Below, one piece after another: positions 16,741-27,200 of a stretch of DNA of 64,000 nt. The notes under the pieces are model-generated. The model did not search any database and had not been told where the DNA came from. It worked only from the letters and a program-made list of their open reading frames with translations. This stretch comes from G963669295 sp963669295. GTDB taxonomy: Bacteria; Bacteroidota; Bacteroidia; Flavobacteriales_D; CALLUQ01. The translations under genes were made by a program, and so were the position numbers. Within the stretch, counting starts at the first letter, position 1. Every line of letters begins with the position of its first letter. The DNA is taken from assembly GCA_963669295.1 (NCBI GenBank), contig OY769938.1:1178001-1242000 (forward strand), read 5' to 3'.

Positions 16741-17200
16741 ACATGACTTTTGATGTTCCGAACATGACCTTATGATGTCCTGAACATGACTTTTGATGTC
16801 CCGAACATGACCCTATGATGTGTTGAACATGAGGCTATGACGTTCCGAACATCACGTTATGATGTGTTGAACATGGAACCATGACGTTCTGAATACGACC
16901 TTATGATGTTCCGAACACGGCCTTATGATGTACTGAACATGGGGCTATGATGTTCCGAACACGGCCTTATGAGGTGCTGAACATGGGGCTATGACGTTCC
17001 GAACACCACCTTATGAGGTGCTGAACATGGGGCTATGATGTTCTGAACACGGCCTTATGAGGTGTTGAACATGAGGATACGACGTTCTGAACACGGCCTT
17101 ATGAGGTGTTGAACATGGGGCTATGACGTTCTGAACACGACCTTATGAGGTATTGAACATGAGACCATGACGTTCCAGGCATGGACACATGATGTGTTGT
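16741..17200. repeat. tandem array of 21 imperfect-palindromic 22-bp units
   Basis: Nineteen units are 22 bp and two (the first and third) are 21 bp. Most units open with ACATG or ACACG and close with GTTCCGA, GTTCTGA or GTGTTGA, so GAACAT and ATGTTC face each other as an imperfect inverted repeat across each unit. From the fifth unit on, two subtypes alternate, one with a central GGGGCTATGACG-like core and one with GGCCTTATGAGG, giving a higher-order period of 44 bp. The period is not a multiple of 3 and stop codons occur in all frames, so it is not coding. It fills the gap between the effector-like gene and the terminator of the reverse-strand gene. The remaining 80 bp after the effector gene stop shows nothing else. 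Function unknown. Confidence 0.95.
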
Positions 17201-17214
17201 ACTTAAAAGGGGAA

Positions 17215-17253
17215 ATAAAAAACCCCGACGTCCACCTAAATGGAGTCGGGGTT
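17215..17253 (-). terminator. Rho-independent terminator of the 17316-17876 gene
   Basis: AACCCCGAC pairs with GTCGGGGTT, and an inner TCCA/TGGA pair extends the stem past a single bulged G. Read on the minus strand the hairpin is followed by a run of Ts. It lies 63 bp beyond the stop codon of the reverse-strand gene. Confidence 0.85.
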
Positions 17254-17315
17254 ATGAGCCTTAACGCAGCTTTCACTTTACGTGACTAATTTTGCACCTG
17301 CGTTGCCTTTCCGGG

Positions 17316-17876
17316 TTAAGAATCGGCAGGCTCTTCGAGGCCTTCATCCGACTCCCCCACGGAGTCGTCGTCAGCAACATTGCCATCAATGTCGTTGTCG
17401 GTGATGTTCAGCCCTTCTTCATCAATAGCAATGGGCGCATTGCGTTCAAAACGCTGGGCCAAATCCTTGTGAACCGTATCGATTCCCGGGATGTAGCCAT
17501 TGGCCAACTTCACTTGATGATAGATGGTTAACAAGTCGTCGAACAACTCACTTCCCACCGCCATCAGGGTATCGTCAACCCCTTCAGCCAGTTGGGAGGT
17601 TACCTCATTGATGGCATACAAGTTATCCCACAATTGGTAGCGTTCTTCCAACTTGTTTTGGTCGATAAACCCTGGCAACAATTGCGGGTTTTTCGACACA
17701 TAACGCATGATTTTTTGGGCAAAACGATGACTTCGTTCCCCCAACTTCAACCCTGTTTTGCGTTCTTCAGCATTCAGGTTGATTAAGAACGGCAGCAATT
17801 GATCTGCCTGTTCCAGGTACTGCTCGATTGTGTCGCGATCCTGGTCGCTCAACAATCCATTTACTGGTTTTATCAT
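17316..17876 (-). CDS. uncharacterised helical protein with acidic tail
   Basis: A 186-aa, probably cytoplasmic, mostly alpha-helical protein with no signal peptide or membrane segment. The core (about residues 8-148) contains GLKLGERSHRFAQKI, NPQLLPGFID and VDDTLMAVGSELFDDLLTIYHQVKLA-type segments. From family memory this resembles a widespread Bacteroidota group of roughly 170-190-aa proteins of unknown function that often have an 'LPxF', 'DDTLxxxGSExY' and 'VPGxxxxxxxLxxRF' pattern; the matching PGIDTVHKDLAQRF segment is present here. The last 35 residues are strongly acidic (Asp/Glu/Ser) and likely disordered. The gene has its own terminator and an unusual double-hairpin leader. I cannot assign a function. 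Confidence 0.75.
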   Translation of the reverse strand: MIKPVNGLLSDQDRDTIEQYLEQADQLLPFLINLNAEERKTGLKLGERSHRFAQKIMRYVSKNPQLLPGFIDQNKLEERYQLWDNLYAINEVTSQLAEGVDDTLMAVGSELFDDLLTIYHQVKLANGYIPGIDTVHKDLAQRFERNAPIAIDEEGLNITDNDIDGNVADDDSVGESDEGLEEPADS

Positions 17877-17895
17877 AATTGATAAAGTTTAAGTC

Positions 17896-17970
17896 GATCC
17901 CGTGACCGGGCACACGGGATCTGTGTTTTACAAAAACATCTCTAAACCCTTTGTGCCCGGCAACAAAGGG
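17896..17970 (-). promoter_or_regulatory. two leader hairpins with complementary loops (possible kissing loops)
   Basis: Hairpin A (17896-17921) has a 9-bp stem GATCCCGTG/CACGGGATC and an 8-nt loop. Hairpin B (17947-17970) has an 8-bp stem CCCTTTGT/ACAAAGGG and an 8-nt loop. On the plus strand loop A contains CCGGGC and loop B contains GCCCGG, which are perfect 6-nt reverse complements. On the minus strand both would be in the 5' leader, hairpin A ending 19 nt before the ATG of the 17876 gene. The stems differ in sequence but both are perfect, so the structure rather than the sequence is shared. The role is unknown. Confidence 0.6.
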
Positions 17971-18360
17971 GTACGGTTATGCGAATACGTCAAAAAGTGA
18001 AATGAAAGGCTTAGTCAAACCTTAGCAGTAGGGTTGTAAGAGGTGGGGGTAACAACCAATGCATAACAATGACGAAATTTTCGTTCGAAAGGTTGCTTGG
18101 GGTAGTAAAAAAAAAGCACAAAAATTTACAAGCGCCTGAAAAACAATAAGTTAACGTTTAATTGCTTTCATTTTCAGCCTTTTTTTACCGTATATTCCCT
18201 ATTTACATTATTTAACCATCGGCACTTCTTCAAAAGCAAGTACAGCAAGAAAAGTATTAATACGGCATCTTCTTTTACCTGACTCCCCCTCAAAAAGACG
18301 GGTAACACATTACTTGTGAATGAATTAATCCCTTCCTACCTGTTTTACAAGGTATTACAT

Positions 18361-18391
18361 TTGTCTTTTCCCCTTTCAAATGCTATCTTTA
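18361..18391 (+). promoter_or_regulatory. Bacteroidota-type promoter for the giant-protein operon
   Basis: TTG at 18361-18363, a 20-bp spacer, and TATCTTTA at 18384-18391 (one mismatch to TAnnTTTG). Transcription would start near 18398, leaving a leader of about 50 nt before the ATG at 18447. Confidence 0.6.
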
Positions 18392-18446
18392 TAAGGCTTC
18401 GAGACCACCTAATCTGAAGCACAATAACCACTAAAAGCAACCAAAC

Positions 18447-21400
18447 ATGGCTCAATATTCCATTGGGTTAAACGGTAGTACTCCCTGGTTGGTACCTTCT
18501 ACCGTAAACCCGAAAAGTCCTTCTGCCCTGCCCTTTGATATCGATGGCATTGTTTACAACGCAAACAACATTTACACCAACATCACAGGAAGCATTGCTT
18601 TGAGCTGGGTACCTACCAACAAACCCCAACAGGTAAAGATTACCATTGATCAAAGCATATTGAGCTATACCGCCAGTCGCACCACCGTGCATGCTGCCTG
18701 GGCCACCTTTTTACAAGCCATGGATGAGCAGTTGAACAACAATAGCATTGCCTTTAGTTTGGTGCAATACATTGTGGCGCAAGTGCGTCAAAACCTGCCC
18801 ATGCCCCTGAGCGAAGTGTTGTTCTTTTATTATGGTAGCGGCAGTGGCAGCAGTTATTCGTTTGTGAACCTGGTGCCGGGCATGCAAGTGCGTGTTGCTC
18901 CGAGCAATTATTATGGCAACAACCCCGCTCCTATTGGCAATAACTATGGCAACACAGGCGACACCCTTCTACGCGTTACCTCACTGCCTGGAGGCAATGG
19001 AGTATCCCTTAGCCCTTACCTGCAAAATCAAGCCGTGAGTTCCAATGCTTCTGGCAATAGCGTAAATGGATTGGCCTCGCCCATGTCGGCAGCCGCTTTT
19101 TCGGGAAACGCATACAACTTTTACCGGTTGTACTACCCCAAAACACTTACTGCTGGAGGCGATTTAGATGCCAGCCACATGCCCTGCATTACCGGGCTGA
19201 GCAGTTACCACAACTTTACCGATGCCCCCCCTGCTTCCAGTGGTGGTGGCAATGCTCAATTTACGGGTTACACTGCGGTTATTCCAGAGTTGGCCGTTAC
19301 CGTAAACGGGCAAAAAAAATACGTACCAGTAGGCACTACCATTCGGCAGCTGTTAGAGCAAAACAACATGCCTCAAAGCATTCCCAACACACTTACCATC
19401 TTCAAACAATTTGGTGCGCAAATGGTGCCCCTTTCCCTGGCCAGTAATAGCAGTTATGCCCTCGATCTTCCCGTTACCAAAGGCGATCGCATTCAATGGT
19501 TGCCCTCAGGCAATTTTGGATTAAACGAACGCATATTGGCCATGTACAGTATGATGCAACAAGCCGATGCCGGTCATTCGCCCGCTACCATAGCCCCCTA
19601 TCATTCGCCCCACCATATCCCCCACCCATCGGTAGTGCCTTTGTTGCGGTTGGTGATGAACTCGTACAACCTCCCCACAAAAAATGATGCAGGCATTACC
19701 CTTCCGCTCAACATGCCTTCCATGGGAGAACTCGCCAATGCCCTATGGCGTTTCAACATGCCCAACCACCCTTACAATGCTACCGACATCGACCAGGCAT
19801 TTGTTGCCACATTTGATACAGTGCCCAACCACAGCAGAACAGCATTGGTTAGCCTCAATGCTACCCTTACTGTAGATGCACTCAATTATGTTGGGTTTAC
19901 CGTGAGTGAGGTTGCAGTAGCGACCTACCAAACGTTTTTCTTTAACCCCGAACTGATCAACAATACCCCAAGCGATGTAAGTGGTTACCACTGCTTGATT
20001 CATTCGGATGCCGGGTATACTGTACAGCAACTGGCACAAGGCATGTTGGCTGTGGCACAAAAAGCCAACTCCGATTGGAAGAAAGCCGCTACCCCATTTA
20101 CCTACCTACTGATCATAGGGCGTGCCACCCCTGGCCCATACTCCTTGAACGACATTACCGAAGGATTTTATGCCTACTACCAGGGAGCCATGCACATAGG
20201 AGGAAGCCTAACCCCCAGCAACAGCAACCTCTCGCCCATGACCCGTTGGGTAAGGAATGCCGATCAAAACATTGAAGAAGCGTATTATGATGCTATAAGC
20301 TATGGCAAAGCCACCATGCCTACCGATTTGGCCATTGCCGAGGCCATTTACCATGTGGCAGAAATTCATGGGCCTACCCCAACCGACGTTGAAATGGCCA
20401 ATGGGTTTGCGGTGGACTGGAGCCACCCTACTGGTGATGATTTAAAAGACATCTCTACCATGGCATCTGTCATCTTCCACCTTTATGATCCGCTGGAAAC
20501 TGGAGGCATAGATCCTACCCGATTGATTTATGTATTGCGCATGGTGAATGTAAACGGACAAACGTACGATTTGTGTGGCATAGCAAGAGGAGTATTTCAA
20601 TTGGGTGCTATCGCCCCCATTGAGACAGGATACGAGCTTACTCCGCTGGAATTGGCGCAGGACATTTCCAATAGTGGAAAAAACTATGCTACCAAGCTGC
20701 CCGAGCCATCGAAAACAGCAATGCTTACCGCATTGTATTGCGCCTTCGACCATTTGGCAGAAGCCATTGAAGGAACGGTATTGCTCTACACTAAACCGGT
20801 AAACTACACCATGGCCAACGCACAAAACGATTTGTTGACCAATGCTGCAACAGTGATGAGTTGGGTGGTCGACGCTCCGGTCGATTTTACAGCGGAGACC
20901 ATCGCTACAGGATACAGCACCGCCTTTACCACCTTGTACCCTACCCTCAATGCGGTAGATGCCTCCATCAGCCTCACCTTTGGCATGGTGCAAGCGCAGC
21001 CTGACAGAACTGGCGATTATACGTTAACGGATGTGGTGCACCAGGTGGGCAACACCATTAAAACCACCTATACTACGCAAACAGCCATGTTGCAGCAAAT
21101 GGCCTGGCGAGTAGAGCAAGGCATGTACAACAACGGTGCTGGCACCATCGATTACAGTGCGTTGGGCTATGCCGTGGGCAATGGCATCAACGCCATTTTT
21201 GGAGTCATGATTGCCACCAGCGGACTGGCACAAGGCATTTATCAATATTACAACAACTACCACATGGCCACCGGCAATACGTTGGAAACCATGTCGGCAG
21301 CCAACCTGGTGGTGGCCATGCGTGGTTATGTGCCCGCTGCTACAGCCATAGGCTTAGCCGCCAGCTTGTACGAGGTAACCAACGGAGGAGGCGTAGGCAG

Positions 21401-23183
21401 TGTATACAGCCTTAACCTTACTGCCCAAACCCTTTACAATGTAACAGGACTACCACCCGCTACGGCAGGCAACCACCTTAGTGCACTGCAATTGGGTACT
21501 GCGCTGTACATGGCTACCATTCATGGGGTAAGCCTGCCCGACGTGGGCAAGGCATTGCTGCAAGTACAAACAGCCGGCAGCACACCTGCTTATACCTTGA
21601 GTGAAGTCATCAGCGCACTGATTCAAATTTATCATCAACCGCCTTTGAGTTATGCCAACCTCGCGGCATACGACTTAAAAGATCAAAATTTCTTGCTGGA
21701 TGGCACCACCCTTTCGGAAGCAGACCAACTCAATAGCATCTTACAAGGACTTGCCGAAGGGTACCAGGCTACCTTTGGTGCAGTGGGTGCTACCCCTACC
21801 GATCAATTGACGGTATTTACTGAATTTGCTACCATTGCCTATACCCTGGTGAACACTAAGGCAGGCAACGATACGCCAAAAGAATTAACATTGGGACAAA
21901 GCCTGCACACCAACCTCAACAAAAAAGCACCGTTCAGCACTACCAACGATATTTCTGCCACAGCCTTTATTGGCGGGCTGTATCAAGTATACAATACTGC
22001 TTCTGGTGGAACCAACCCTAACAATACCCTGGCCCTGGCCATGCAGTCTTGTATTACCGCCTATGGTATACCTGTTTCACATGCTACTGATCCTGCCAAC
22101 TACCTGGCCAACGCCAATAGCATTGTTTTATCTACGCTTTGTGTAACGGCCAATACCTGGACATTAGACGACATTGCAAGCAGCTATGAACAAGCCTATG
22201 CTACCCTGTACAGGCCCATGGCAATCACCAACGATTTCTTCGTAGGGCTGTTGTCTGGATTCATCTCTTCACAAAACCAACCGGGAGTAGTGAATGCCTA
22301 TACCGTTACCCAGGCCATTACAACAGTGGGCAAAGCCTACCAAAGTGTAGTCATTAACTGGGAAGAAGTGCATCAAACTAATATGCTGTATGCCTACGAG
22401 CAGGCCTGCTATGGTGTTCATGGCAAAGTACTTCCTAACATGGGGGCACTGGTACAAGGCCTCTCTACCGGTGCCGGAATGCCTATTGATTACAGCCTGA
22501 GCAACCTGGCTTCCTTTTTACCGTTGTACAGCGAGCACTTCGATTATTATACCTCGCCCACCCATATTTGGCCTGCCCAGGTAGTGATCAATGCTTTATA
22601 CACCACTTATGGCAGTAATGGTTGTGCTGAATATATTGTACAAGGCCTAAGTAACGCCGTAGAAGGCACCAATGATGACTTGTGCTACAATGGCATTGAA
22701 CTGGGCAATGGATTGTATGCCGCTAACCCAGCATCATGCAACCGCAACCATCATGTAAGGGATGGCGGTTTTTACATGGGCATGGCATTGAGCTATTATA
22801 GCAACGAACCCGAACCCAATCAAACCTACCTGATATGCAACTGGCTGCGCAACATTTCATCACCACCGCCACCAGCACCTTTCCATTGGCCCTTTAACTA
22901 CAGCGGCTTAATTCAGTACGCCGTGGTGCAACTGTTCGATACCACCGGCGACCCCAACGCATACAGCCAATTTGCTGCACAAGGCAAAGCCGTTATGGGC
23001 GGTTGGCACACACCAGCGCACACACCCAACTGGGGAGCAATTGCGCAAGAAGTAAATCAAGGAGCCATTCAAGGGTTCCAGTATTTACACTACGCATACG
23101 ACCAGCAAAAGCTAAATACCATGGTCAACGAAATCATTTTCAACTGGTCGGGACATCACATGAATCCACCTTTTGGATCTTAA
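18447..23183 (+). CDS. giant protein of unknown family with N-terminal paralogous module and helical repeats
   Basis: 1578 aa, no recognisable signal peptide. I do not recognise the family. Two parts are visible. Residues 1-355 form a module repeated as a separate gene immediately downstream: both have an LPMPLxE segment, a L(V/K)PG(M/T)xx(R/K) segment, a (V/I)IPE(L/I) strand, TT(I/L)RQLLE, and a closing (V/M)P/(V/L)xxGDxIxW. From about residue 360 to the end, irregular roughly 60-90-residue units begin with Y-(S/T)-(L/V)-x-(D/E/Q)-(I/V/A), for example YSLNDITEGFYAYY, YTLTDVVHQVGNTI, YTLSEVISALIQIYH, WTLDDIASSYEQAYATLY, followed by helices rich in Ala, Tyr and Gly. This suggests an alpha-solenoid or scaffold. 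It is the first gene after the operon promoter. A secreted or injected structural component is possible but unproven. Confidence 0.85.
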   Translation: MAQYSIGLNGSTPWLVPSTVNPKSPSALPFDIDGIVYNANNIYTNITGSIALSWVPTNKPQQVKITIDQSILSYTASRTTVHAAWATFLQAMDEQLNNNSIAFSLVQYIVAQVRQNLPMPLSEVLFFYYGSGSGSSYSFVNLVPGMQVRVAPSNYYGNNPAPIGNNYGNTGDTLLRVTSLPGGNGVSLSPYLQNQAVSSNASGNSVNGLASPMSAAAFSGNAYNFYRLYYPKTLTAGGDLDASHMPCITGLSSYHNFTDAPPASSGGGNAQFTGYTAVIPELAVTVNGQKKYVPVGTTIRQLLEQNNMPQSIPNTLTIFKQFGAQMVPLSLASNSSYALDLPVTKGDRIQWLPSGNFGLNERILAMYSMMQQADAGHSPATIAPYHSPHHIPHPSVVPLLRLVMNSYNLPTKNDAGITLPLNMPSMGELANALWRFNMPNHPYNATDIDQAFVATFDTVPNHSRTALVSLNATLTVDALNYVGFTVSEVAVATYQTFFFNPELINNTPSDVSGYHCLIHSDAGYTVQQLAQGMLAVAQKANSDWKKAATPFTYLLIIGRATPGPYSLNDITEGFYAYYQGAMHIGGSLTPSNSNLSPMTRWVRNADQNIEEAYYDAISYGKATMPTDLAIAEAIYHVAEIHGPTPTDVEMANGFAVDWSHPTGDDLKDISTMASVIFHLYDPLETGGIDPTRLIYVLRMVNVNGQTYDLCGIARGVFQLGAIAPIETGYELTPLELAQDISNSGKNYATKLPEPSKTAMLTALYCAFDHLAEAIEGTVLLYTKPVNYTMANAQNDLLTNAATVMSWVVDAPVDFTAETIATGYSTAFTTLYPTLNAVDASISLTFGMVQAQPDRTGDYTLTDVVHQVGNTIKTTYTTQTAMLQQMAWRVEQGMYNNGAGTIDYSALGYAVGNGINAIFGVMIATSGLAQGIYQYYNNYHMATGNTLETMSAANLVVAMRGYVPAATAIGLAASLYEVTNGGGVGSVYSLNLTAQTLYNVTGLPPATAGNHLSALQLGTALYMATIHGVSLPDVGKALLQVQTAGSTPAYTLSEVISALIQIYHQPPLSYANLAAYDLKDQNFLLDGTTLSEADQLNSILQGLAEGYQATFGAVGATPTDQLTVFTEFATIAYTLVNTKAGNDTPKELTLGQSLHTNLNKKAPFSTTNDISATAFIGGLYQVYNTASGGTNPNNTLALAMQSCITAYGIPVSHATDPANYLANANSIVLSTLCVTANTWTLDDIASSYEQAYATLYRPMAITNDFFVGLLSGFISSQNQPGVVNAYTVTQAITTVGKAYQSVVINWEEVHQTNMLYAYEQACYGVHGKVLPNMGALVQGLSTGAGMPIDYSLSNLASFLPLYSEHFDYYTSPTHIWPAQVVINALYTTYGSNGCAEYIVQGLSNAVEGTNDDLCYNGIELGNGLYAANPASCNRNHHVRDGGFYMGMALSYYSNEPEPNQTYLICNWLRNISSPPPPAPFHWPFNYSGLIQYAVVQLFDTTGDPNAYSQFAAQGKAVMGGWHTPAHTPNWGAIAQEVNQGAIQGFQYLHYAYDQQKLNTMVNEIIFNWSGHHMNPPFGS

Positions 23184-23209
23184 AAGCACCGAACTAACAC
23201 ATTACTATT

Positions 23210-24283
23210 ATGAGTCAACCCAACAGCTACCAAGTGATACAATACACCACCAACGGAACGGTGGATTGGATTGTTCCTGAAGGCAACAATCCTGACAACA
23301 CTTTCACCATTACCATTGGCAATATGGCTGCCAAAGACTTGAGCGCCCACACTACCCCCAAAGGCTATTTCACCTATTCACTCGTTAAAGCCACTGGTGA
23401 TGCCACCGTTAAAGTAGCAAAGCCTTTGAACACTTCTAATAGAAATGAGGTGTTCAGCGACTTCCTTCACCTGATTAGTTATATCGATGACCAAAAAACC
23501 GACCTCAACACCGGGGTGGTGCAACAATTGGTGGCACGCATTGCAGAACAACTGCCCATGCCACTCGATGAAATTCCTATGTACAGTGCTGGTATGGTAA
23601 GCATGAATGGGCCAGCTACAACATCGTTCAGCTACCTCGACCTCAAGCCGGGCACCAGGCTAAAAATAGGATTGAGCAACTTCAACCACCCCTCCGGGAG
23701 CAACAGTGCTCCTTCCATGTATACCAATACGGGCGAGTTGCACTTGTTGGCACAAAGCAACGCCAGTGGACAATTGCAATTCAATACCTACCTCAATGGA
23801 GCGGCCTATACACCTCCTGCCGGACAAACCTCTTCGAACACTACCATTGTTGCAGGGTTGCTCGACCTCAACGGCAGCTACGACTATTGCCGAATTTATT
23901 ACCCGGCCAATGGCAACCCCAACCCCAGTCACCCCGAAAACGACGTTGATGGCGCTGTAGTAATTGCACATGCCTCCACTTACAGTACCTTGCCTGCTGC
24001 TACCAACAATTTATCGGAAACCAACAGTCTTTCGTTTTACGGACGTGCCGCTATTATCCCCGAAATTGGCATTTGGTGGAACCAGCAATTGCACTACGTT
24101 GAAGTAAGCACCACCTTGCGTCAACTGTTAGAAAGTGAATACGACCTGCTGCATGTACCCAGCAGTTTAAGTATAAAACGCAACATCAATGGTAGTTTAA
24201 GTCCTGTACTGCCGGTTGCTCCTGCTTCTATCATCGACATGCCCCTGGTACAAGGCGATCAAATTACCTGGCAAAACAATTAA
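23210..24283 (+). CDS. stand-alone paralogue of the N-terminal module of the upstream giant
   Basis: 357 aa, unknown family, no signal peptide. It aligns along its whole length with residues 1-355 of the 1578-aa protein: LVARIAEQLPMPLDEI against IVAQVRQNLPMPLSEV, SYLDLKPGTRLKIGLSNF against SFVNLVPGMQVRVAPSNY, AAIIPEIGIWWNQQLHYVEV against AVIPELAVTVNGQKKYVPV, TTLRQLLES against TTIRQLLEQ, and a terminal IDMPLVQGDQITW against LDLPVTKGDRIQW. The composition suggests beta-rich folds. It starts 26 bp after the giant and ends 10 bp before the next gene, so translation is probably coupled. A free copy of a large protein's terminal module could be a cap, adaptor or assembly partner; that is inference. 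Confidence 0.85.
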   Translation: MSQPNSYQVIQYTTNGTVDWIVPEGNNPDNTFTITIGNMAAKDLSAHTTPKGYFTYSLVKATGDATVKVAKPLNTSNRNEVFSDFLHLISYIDDQKTDLNTGVVQQLVARIAEQLPMPLDEIPMYSAGMVSMNGPATTSFSYLDLKPGTRLKIGLSNFNHPSGSNSAPSMYTNTGELHLLAQSNASGQLQFNTYLNGAAYTPPAGQTSSNTTIVAGLLDLNGSYDYCRIYYPANGNPNPSHPENDVDGAVVIAHASTYSTLPAATNNLSETNSLSFYGRAAIIPEIGIWWNQQLHYVEVSTTLRQLLESEYDLLHVPSSLSIKRNINGSLSPVLPVAPASIIDMPLVQGDQITWQNN

Positions 24284-24293
24284 AATCCCCCCT

Positions 24294-27200
24294 ATGAGCA
24301 CAACACTCACCAAAGCATCGATCCACCACGGCTCTGACTCCATTTACATCCTGCCGGGTGGCACAGCTCCTTATCAATTTGGTTTCTTTGTAGTAGGCCA
24401 CTCCTCCCTTGGCAATACCGTTGATTTAAGTGACACCTGGGCAGTAAACAACGGGTTTTATGTTTTCTTTGGCATGGGAAAAACAGTCAATTGGCAACAA
24501 GCTGCGCAAAAAATATTGCCCCATCTACACACCAGCGATACCCGGCGCATTCAATGGCTGGATCAGAACTACCACGTTAGGAAATACGTGCGTGTTGTGC
24601 ATGACAAAAAACAAGTAACCAACGCCAATGTAGGCGATGGTAACATCGCCATTCAACTGTTGGGGGGTACCGTAACGGCCACCAGCCAGGGATTGCAAAT
24701 AGCAGGGGGCACCATGTCGTTGCAGCCCAACCTTTTTAACAGCTATGCCGATACGCCTTCTCTGCCTATAGATACCGATACAGGCATAGCCATTCAAATC
24801 AACGCTACTGCTTGTGGGCAGGTGTCCATGCCCTTGCACATTTCCCCCGCTCTGTTTACCGGTACCCGAAACGGCTACAACTATTATTTAGAAGGCATCA
24901 ATTACTATTTGAAAGACACTGTTGAGGTTAACCAGGTATCGCAAGACTTTTATACCCCTATTCAATTTCCAGTATTGCGTACCAGCAGCACTACCTCCAT
25001 CCATACAGATGGCTACATTCTACCCGAATCATTAACCGATATCAAACACACCTCTTTTCAATGGGCAACTCCTTTCACTGCGATCCCTACTGAATTTGTT
25101 ACACGTCGCGGACAAAGCATCAGCCTTTTTCCAACGGGAGCTGTGGGGGCAAGCGGTTTGATGCTGCATCAAAAACCCTATAGCAACAACATTGTAAATG
25201 GTGCTGCCACCGATTATGGTATTTCCTTATTTGGCACCTACGAATTATGGGTAGATGGTGAAACCGTACAGGGAGACCACGAGCTGCTATGTGGTCTCTC
25301 TGGTACGGAAATCATTCACTTCAAAAATGGTATTGCCGGTACTCCTGGCGATACCATTACTTTTACCCCCGGGCAGTCGGCCCTGGTGAAGCGGTTCCCA
25401 TTGAACAGCAATAGTAATGCTGTGAGCGACCTCAACCTCCTCATTGATGATCCTTACGGAGCTACTCCCTGGGTATCGATCCAAACTACTGGCAAGAGCA
25501 GCTATTTTTCGCAACCCAATAAGGCAGCCCTTTACGACACTGAAGTAGCTTCCACCTTTATGTGGCACTACGAAAATCCGTCGGCCTATTTTGCTAACCA
25601 CCCCGGTAAATTCCCCGTGGCATTGCATGCCGGAGCCTATGCCAATCAATTTAAAAAGTTGCTGAAGGACTTTCAAATTTCATCGAATAACCCAACAGCA
25701 CAACTACCCAACAGCTATGTGAACAACAACCTCGGTGGCTACCCGGTATTGGCACTGATCGAAAATCAAATCATGAGCCCGGCACGTAAGCAAGCCATCG
25801 TTGCAAGTAAAAGCGGAGCGGTGCCCGATGTTACCCCGGGTCCTAAAACAGCACACACTACCACCACCCCACAAGGGCTGTTGGTATCGGTCAACGAAAC
25901 CGTAGCACCACCCTCATGGAACTGGCTGCTGTTGGCACGCAACAGCGATAAGGTAGACAACAGCGAACTTAAAATTATTGACCCGAGCCCTACCATCCAA
26001 AGTGCTTTCCAAACCAACCAACTGTTTATGGTGGTTTCAAAAGAAGGAGCGTTGGGCACACTTACTGAAACAGGTACCGGTGAGGGATCTACCCTATTCG
26101 ACAACCTCATTACCATTACCGGGTGGCCGTTTAAAATAGACATTGGCACCCCGCAAGCCTATGGCAACTACACCAATGTAATGCTGTTTAAATTTCGGGA
26201 AGGAGCCTTGATCGACCTGGTAAAATCGCCCGAATTGTGGGGCGACTCCATGAACTTTGTAGGTGATGTGGATGATGTGAATGCCCTATCGAGCTGGTTG
26301 GTCGAATACCTTGAAAAGGTAGAGACTGAACAAGACAACCCGCTCTTCGCCAAAATTTATAGTGTAGTTACCGACGAGCATTGGAACGGCATTTTGGCGT
26401 TGAATGTAAACATCGGCATCGAAGACTTTCCCGATGCGTTAAAAGGGCTACTGGCAGGCATTGACCTTAGCCGTTTTAGAGCCCATCATGTTGGCGTAGA
26501 TGTAAGCCATATTCCAAAAACATTGGATGAGGTAGATTTGGAAAGTTCCTTGTTTGCCCTGATCGACTACGTATATCCTGGTTATAAAAATGGGGTGGAA
26601 CCGGCTCCCCAACAAAATGGCGATTATGCCTTTAGGGTATTGACCTTAAAAGTGCTGTTTGAAAACTCTACCATCAAAAGCTTTTCCAGCAAGCTGCAAC
26701 TCAAGCTCAGCAATTTCTTTGGCGATGCCGTAGTACAATCCACCAGTCACGACCAACGGCAACACTTCAATACCATCTTATTAAATGGTAGTTATGAAAA
26801 CCATAACGGCCACCCTGCATACACCTTTACCGAAAAGGGCGACAACAACTTCGCCCTCAACAGCAAAGTACTGACCAATGTGGATGTATTGAAAGCCCAA
26901 TTCAACACACAAGTGAACCTCAATCATGGCAACATCATTCACTCGCGGTTTTCGTTGTGGGGCAACATGCAATATGCCGAGTTGGATAAAATGGACGGCT
27001 TTTCGTACGATAACCTGTACTTCAGCAATTTGGGCATTGAGATGCAGTTCAACATGAAGAACCCTTCGCACCCTACCTTTAGCTTTGATGTTACCCACAT
27101 CAGCTTCGACCCAAGCAACAGCAGCTTGCGGCCCGAAAGTTTGGTGCACAATTTCCCCATCAAACTCAAAGGACTGCTGCAAGGCACCAGCGAACAAACA

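Larger units (their letters stand above)
17877..18446. other. 570-bp divergent intergenic region
   Basis: It separates the reverse-strand helical-protein gene from the giant plus-strand operon. It contains the double hairpin (17896-17970), a 13-nt palindrome ACGAAATTTTCGT at 18072-18084, AT-rich DNA from about 18110 to 18300, and a good promoter at 18361-18391. No ORF of note was seen. Confidence 0.8.

Noticed and set aside
16741..17200. Possible CRISPR array
   Set aside because: Units are contiguous 22-bp tandem repeats with no unique spacers between them and no cas genes nearby.
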